This document shows positions 60,436 to 64,000 of a DNA stretch of 64,000 nucleotides, one piece after another. Within the stretch, counting starts at the first letter, position 1. The number at the start of each line of letters is the position of its first letter. Source of the stretch: Nitrososphaeria archaeon (GTDB taxonomy: Archaea; Thermoproteota; Nitrososphaeria; Conexivisphaerales; DTJL01). A model generated the notes under the pieces. That model made no database searches. It was not told where the DNA came from and worked only from the letters and a program-made list of their open reading frames with translations. The stretch covers positions 1 through 64,000 of the forward strand of contig JARVJU010000008.1 in the NCBI GenBank assembly GCA_029775965.1, given 5' to 3'. A program made the position numbers and the translations under genes.

Positions 60436-61296
60436 ATGAGTCTAAGGGATTACTGGCAGCTGACAAACCCAAATATAGTTTCTCTGCTTGCATTCACAGC
60501 TTTAACATCTGGGATAATGGGAGGAGGGCTGTTTCATCCAATCCGACTCATAGACATGACTTTTGCATGTGGTATAGCTAGCATGGGGGCTAGATCACTT
60601 ACAAACTATGTCGATAGGGATATGGACGCCATAATGGATAGAACAAAGCTTAGGCCTATACCAAGAGGAGCTATCCAGCCTTTGAACGCGCTTGCCTATG
60701 GTTTAACGCTTTCTTCAATAGGTATATTGCTTGCAGCTCCAGTTGGAATATTTTACTCAATAATATTACTTATAGGCTTACTGGATAATGTAGTGGTATA
60801 TAACGTCCTGACCAAGAGAAGAACTCCTTGGAATATTATCCTTGGAGCACCAAGTGGAGGTGTACCTGCATTTGTTGCATACGTCTCAATGACAGGAAAG
60901 ATAAGCATAGTAGCGCTTATGCTTGCTGCACTCGTTGTGCTGTGGACACCTGTACACATATGGAGTCTAGCAATTAGATACAGGGATCAGTATGAGAAGG
61001 CGCATGTGCCTATGTTACCTGTAACTCTAGGAATAAAACCAGCGATCAAATGTATTGCATCAACAAGCATACTTCTTGCTCTTTTTACAATAGCTTTGCC
61101 ATACATACCTGACACACCCTTTGGGCAACTAACATTGATAGTCTCTTTGATTCTTAGCATCCCCTTGCTGTATATGTCCCTTAGATTGCTCAAGAGCACT
61201 TCCTCTGAGCTGGCTTGGAATTTATTCAAATTTACTTCTCCTTATCTTGCGATTCTGTTTACAGTTATGGCCTTTGACGCTGTGTTTCGCATATAA
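60436..61296 (+). CDS. ctaB: UbiA-family prenyltransferase, protoheme IX farnesyltransferase-like
   Basis: SLTNYVDRDMDAIMDRTKLRPIPRGAI; GAPSGGVPAFVAYVSMTG; LWTPVHIWSLAIRYRDQYEKAHVPMLPV. Confidence 0.88.
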   Translation: MSLRDYWQLTNPNIVSLLAFTALTSGIMGGGLFHPIRLIDMTFACGIASMGARSLTNYVDRDMDAIMDRTKLRPIPRGAIQPLNALAYGLTLSSIGILLAAPVGIFYSIILLIGLLDNVVVYNVLTKRRTPWNIILGAPSGGVPAFVAYVSMTGKISIVALMLAALVVLWTPVHIWSLAIRYRDQYEKAHVPMLPVTLGIKPAIKCIASTSILLALFTIALPYIPDTPFGQLTLIVSLILSIPLLYMSLRLLKSTSSELAWNLFKFTSPYLAILFTVMAFDAVFRI

Positions 61297-61408
61297 TCGC
61301 TGATAAACTTTATAGGTTAAGAGATACAGAAGAATGGGTATAGAAATGTATGGTTAGAAAGAACAAGCTGGCAATAATCTTTCTAAAGACAATGCTGGTA
61401 GATGATCT

Positions 61409-61978
61409 ATGAATTACGAAGAGTTTGTCAAAAATGTAATAGATCAGTTTAACAATTCTGGCTTTGATTATGCTCTTACTGGCGCTGTAGCAGTTAGCTA
61501 CTATACTAACCCCGCTACTACAAACGAAGTTGATGTAATAGTAAGAGTAAGACAGTCCATGCTTGGCAGACTTGCGGTTACACTGCGTAACATAGGATTC
61601 GAGTGCGACCAGATGTACCTTGAAAAGACTTGGAATTCGAAGTTCAGAGTCGCAACTTTTTTATCTAACGAGGGATTTAGGTTGGAACTTGTACTTACAC
61701 CCAGAAATATTGCCAGAAGAATGGCTGTCATCTATGGAATTGAAACATTCGTTCAGGAGCCAAGCTCACTTTTGATAAGAGACCTCGAGCTTATAAATAA
61801 TGAAAAGGACGCAGAGCTAAAGAAAAAGCATATGACACAGGCTCTTTCAATCTTAAAAAATGCTGAGGTTGATGTATCAGAAGCTAGGGATGAAGCAAGG
61901 AAGAAAAATGTAGCTGACATATTTGACAGTTTGCTAACGCAGGTTGAAAACGAAGATGAAAATGAGGATAAGAGATAG
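61409..61978 (+). CDS. Nucleotidyltransferase of the AbiEii-like fold
   Basis: FDYALTGAVAVSYYTNPATTNEVDVIVRV; IETFVQEPSSLLIRDLELI. Confidence 0.65.
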   Translation: MNYEEFVKNVIDQFNNSGFDYALTGAVAVSYYTNPATTNEVDVIVRVRQSMLGRLAVTLRNIGFECDQMYLEKTWNSKFRVATFLSNEGFRLELVLTPRNIARRMAVIYGIETFVQEPSSLLIRDLELINNEKDAELKKKHMTQALSILKNAEVDVSEARDEARKKNVADIFDSLLTQVENEDENEDKR

Positions 61979-62013
61979 TTATGTGTATTAACTGCTAAAA
62001 TTCTCCCGCTGAT

Positions 62014-62457
62014 ATGCAATTATACCCGGAACCAACTGTGGGTGCTCTTATACAAAGAAAGGATGGTAAAGTATTGCTATGCATCTCTCACAAATGGCCT
62101 GGCTTATACACAGTGCCGGGAGGTCATGTAGAGCTGGGAGAGACGCTAGAGGATGCAATAAAGAGAGAGGTAAAGGAGGAAGTGGGATTCGGTATAACTC
62201 CAGTAGAGCTTATTTCTGTACAGCAGGTAATATATCCGCCAGAGTTCTGGAAGAAGGGACACTTCATATTCTTCGATTATCTGTGCGAGACAAAGAATGA
62301 GGAAGAATTGAAGCTAGATAAACGTGAAATTCAGGATGCTGTATGGGTCACGTTAAACGACGCGTTGTCTATGAAGATAGATAAGTACCTAATGCATTTT
62401 ATAAAGAGGACAATAGATAGGTCCCTCCCCTTTCTTGTCATGTGGAAAGATAGATAG
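62014..62457 (+). CDS. NUDIX hydrolase
   Basis: VPGGHVELGETLEDAIKREVKEEVGF Nudix box. Confidence 0.94.
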   Translation: MQLYPEPTVGALIQRKDGKVLLCISHKWPGLYTVPGGHVELGETLEDAIKREVKEEVGFGITPVELISVQQVIYPPEFWKKGHFIFFDYLCETKNEEELKLDKREIQDAVWVTLNDALSMKIDKYLMHFIKRTIDRSLPFLVMWKDR

Positions 62458-62481
62458 TTTAATAAGAGATATACAGGCAAA

Positions 62482-63240
62482 TTATATACTGATATTTCTG
62501 AATCTCATAACAGCGATGAAGAAGATTATACCTCCTTCAGTAGCCAGTAAAAGAGCTTCGTACGGAAGATAACTTGTCCACATGCCGAAGAGACCAAACC
62601 TGAGAAGGTCCACACTGTAGGTCAAAGGATTTATAAGAAAGATGAATCTCAATATACTGGGAGCATCCTGTGCTGGGTAGTAGATAGAGCTTGCGAACAT
62701 CAATATGAATACTATCAGATTGACCAAGGCATTGAATACCTGTTCCGAGGTAACAAATGTTGATATAACTATAGCCATAGAGCCCATAAGAAAAGCACTA
62801 AGGCAGACAGTTCCGATTATGATAAAAGGGGAAGTCAAAGTTATGTGGACACCTCTAAGTATAGGAAGCGCTACAATTGAAATGATAACGGCTCCACCCA
62901 AACCTACAAGTGTAGAAGAAATCACCTTGCTCAGTATATACTGCCCTCTTGTAAACGGGCCTACAAGTATCTGCTGAAACATGTTTAGTCTTCTATCTAC
63001 CCAAACAAGGCTGCCAGCTAATATCGAACCGAACATTATGCTAAGAATTATCGCCCCTGCTGCTAGAAAGGCTGGGTAGGGAATCAACCTTCCTTGCACT
63101 TCAAAAGGCTGTATCAGCTTGCTATATGCAAAGCCAGAAACAAAGAGCAAGAGCAATGGAAAAGCTAGCTGAACGGTGAGAAGCGCCTTGTCTACAGTTG
63201 CTCTGAGGTCTCTTATTATCAGCCTGATTACAGGATTCAT
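62482..63240 (-). CDS. ABC-2 type transporter permease
   Basis: 6 TM; ILVGPFTRGQYILSKVISSTLVG. Confidence 0.88.
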   Translation of the reverse strand: MNPVIRLIIRDLRATVDKALLTVQLAFPLLLLFVSGFAYSKLIQPFEVQGRLIPYPAFLAAGAIILSIMFGSILAGSLVWVDRRLNMFQQILVGPFTRGQYILSKVISSTLVGLGGAVIISIVALPILRGVHITLTSPFIIIGTVCLSAFLMGSMAIVISTFVTSEQVFNALVNLIVFILMFASSIYYPAQDAPSILRFIFLINPLTYSVDLLRFGLFGMWTSYLPYEALLLATEGGIIFFIAVMRFRNISI

Positions 63241-64000
63241 TATCGTACAACCCTATTCTCCTTATCAACTAGATTCATGAAAACCTGCTCCAAGGATGGC
63301 TCCTCAAGGCTTACAGAAATAGGCTTAATGTTAAGTGCTTCAAAAGTTTGTGTAATAATCTGAAACGTTTTGAGAGGCTTATCTGTTGCTATTTGAATTC
63401 TTCCAGGTATGTCACCATCTACATTTACACTTAAAGAATCTAATTTCCTCATTTCTGCAAGGACAAAACCAAGGTCATCAGGGTCTACTCTTATATCAAC
63501 AGTTCTTATTCCTCCAAATAATTCCTTAAGGTTCTTTGACCTATCAATCGCTACTATCTTTCCTTTGTTTATTACAGCTATCCTATCACAGATATAATCT
63601 GCTTCTTCAAGTATATGGGTGGTGAAGAATACAGTCAGGCCTTTTGAGGCAAGTTCCTTTATTGTATCCAGAGTCCTTCTTCTTACGATAACATCCATAC
63701 CAACTGTTGGTTCGTCAAGAAAAAGCAGATCCATATCATGCATGAATTCTCTAGCAACCTGAACTCTCCTCTTCATACCGATAGAAAGGTCATGTATGTG
63801 AGTATGCCTATACTCCTCCAAGTCGAATTCTGCTAGAAGCGTGTTTATTTTCTTCCTTCTTTCCTTCCTTGGTATATCCCATATCAATCCGTATACATCC
63901 AGGCTATCCTCAACGTTGAGACTATATTCATAGCTCGCCTCTTGTAACACAACCCCTATTCTCTTCCTAACCTCCTTACCTTCTTCAGGAAGTTTATATC
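63240..64000 (-). CDS. ABC transporter ATP-binding protein (truncated by window edge)
   Basis: DLSIGMKRRVQVAREFMHDMDLLFLDEPTVGMDV; ITTHILEEADYICDRI-like; frame remains open past 63950 into the window edge. Confidence 0.93.
   Translation of the reverse strand, partial: YKLPEEGKEVRKRIGVVLQEASYEYSLNVEDSLDVYGLIWDIPRKERRKKINTLLAEFDLEEYRHTHIHDLSIGMKRRVQVAREFMHDMDLLFLDEPTVGMDVIVRRRTLDTIKELASKGLTVFFTTHILEEADYICDRIAVINKGKIVAIDRSKNLKELFGGIRTVDIRVDPDDLGFVLAEMRKLDSLSVNVDGDIPGRIQIATDKPLKTFQIITQTFEALNIKPISVSLEEPSLEQVFMNLVDKENRVVR

Noticed and set aside
1-64000. CRISPR arrays, rRNA operons, prophage structural genes
   Set aside because: No regularly spaced direct repeats, rRNA-like conserved segments or phage structural/integrase genes were seen.

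Overview
The window is a dense, mostly collinear archaeal chromosome segment. Family content (archaeal Lhr-like helicase, PINc-KH ATPase, TackOD1-like protein, archaeal-type asparagine synthetase, CtaB-like prenyltransferase, Shine-Dalgarno GGTGA motifs) suggests a Thermoproteota/TACK-type lineage, but this is inference. Most genes are ordinary metabolism: PorABGD, methylmalonyl-CoA mutase/epimerase, a LUD-type iron-sulfur operon, a xanthine-dehydrogenase-family trimer, FdrA/DUF1116/DUF2877, MoxR-DUF58-DUF4129, transporters and nitroreductases. I found no rRNA, convincing tRNA or CRISPR array. The most interesting locus is a minus-strand operon at 20886-24046. It encodes a short-armed SMC ATPase with Smc5-type C-terminal motifs (QSGGERS...FRAVDEMDVHMDRLNRQ...SQYLVITP), a kleisin resembling Nse4 (the ORF track misses its N-terminus, which probably starts at a CTG), and a tandem winged-helix protein resembling Nse3/MAGE. 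Together they look like a minimal archaeal Smc5/6-like complex, convergent with an Lhr-like helicase. Other notable points: a ROK sugar kinase interrupted only by an in-frame TGA at a Trp position; a putative oxamate-carbamoyltransferase-like gene set with an unlisted 55-aa ORF; two orphan IS200/IS605 (TnpB/omega-RNA-like) right ends about 48 kb apart; a truncated HtrA gene; a decayed HTH/AbiEii-like nucleotidyltransferase module; and two clear operator-like inverted or direct repeat regions. All homology calls are from reading the proteins and memory; no searches were run.
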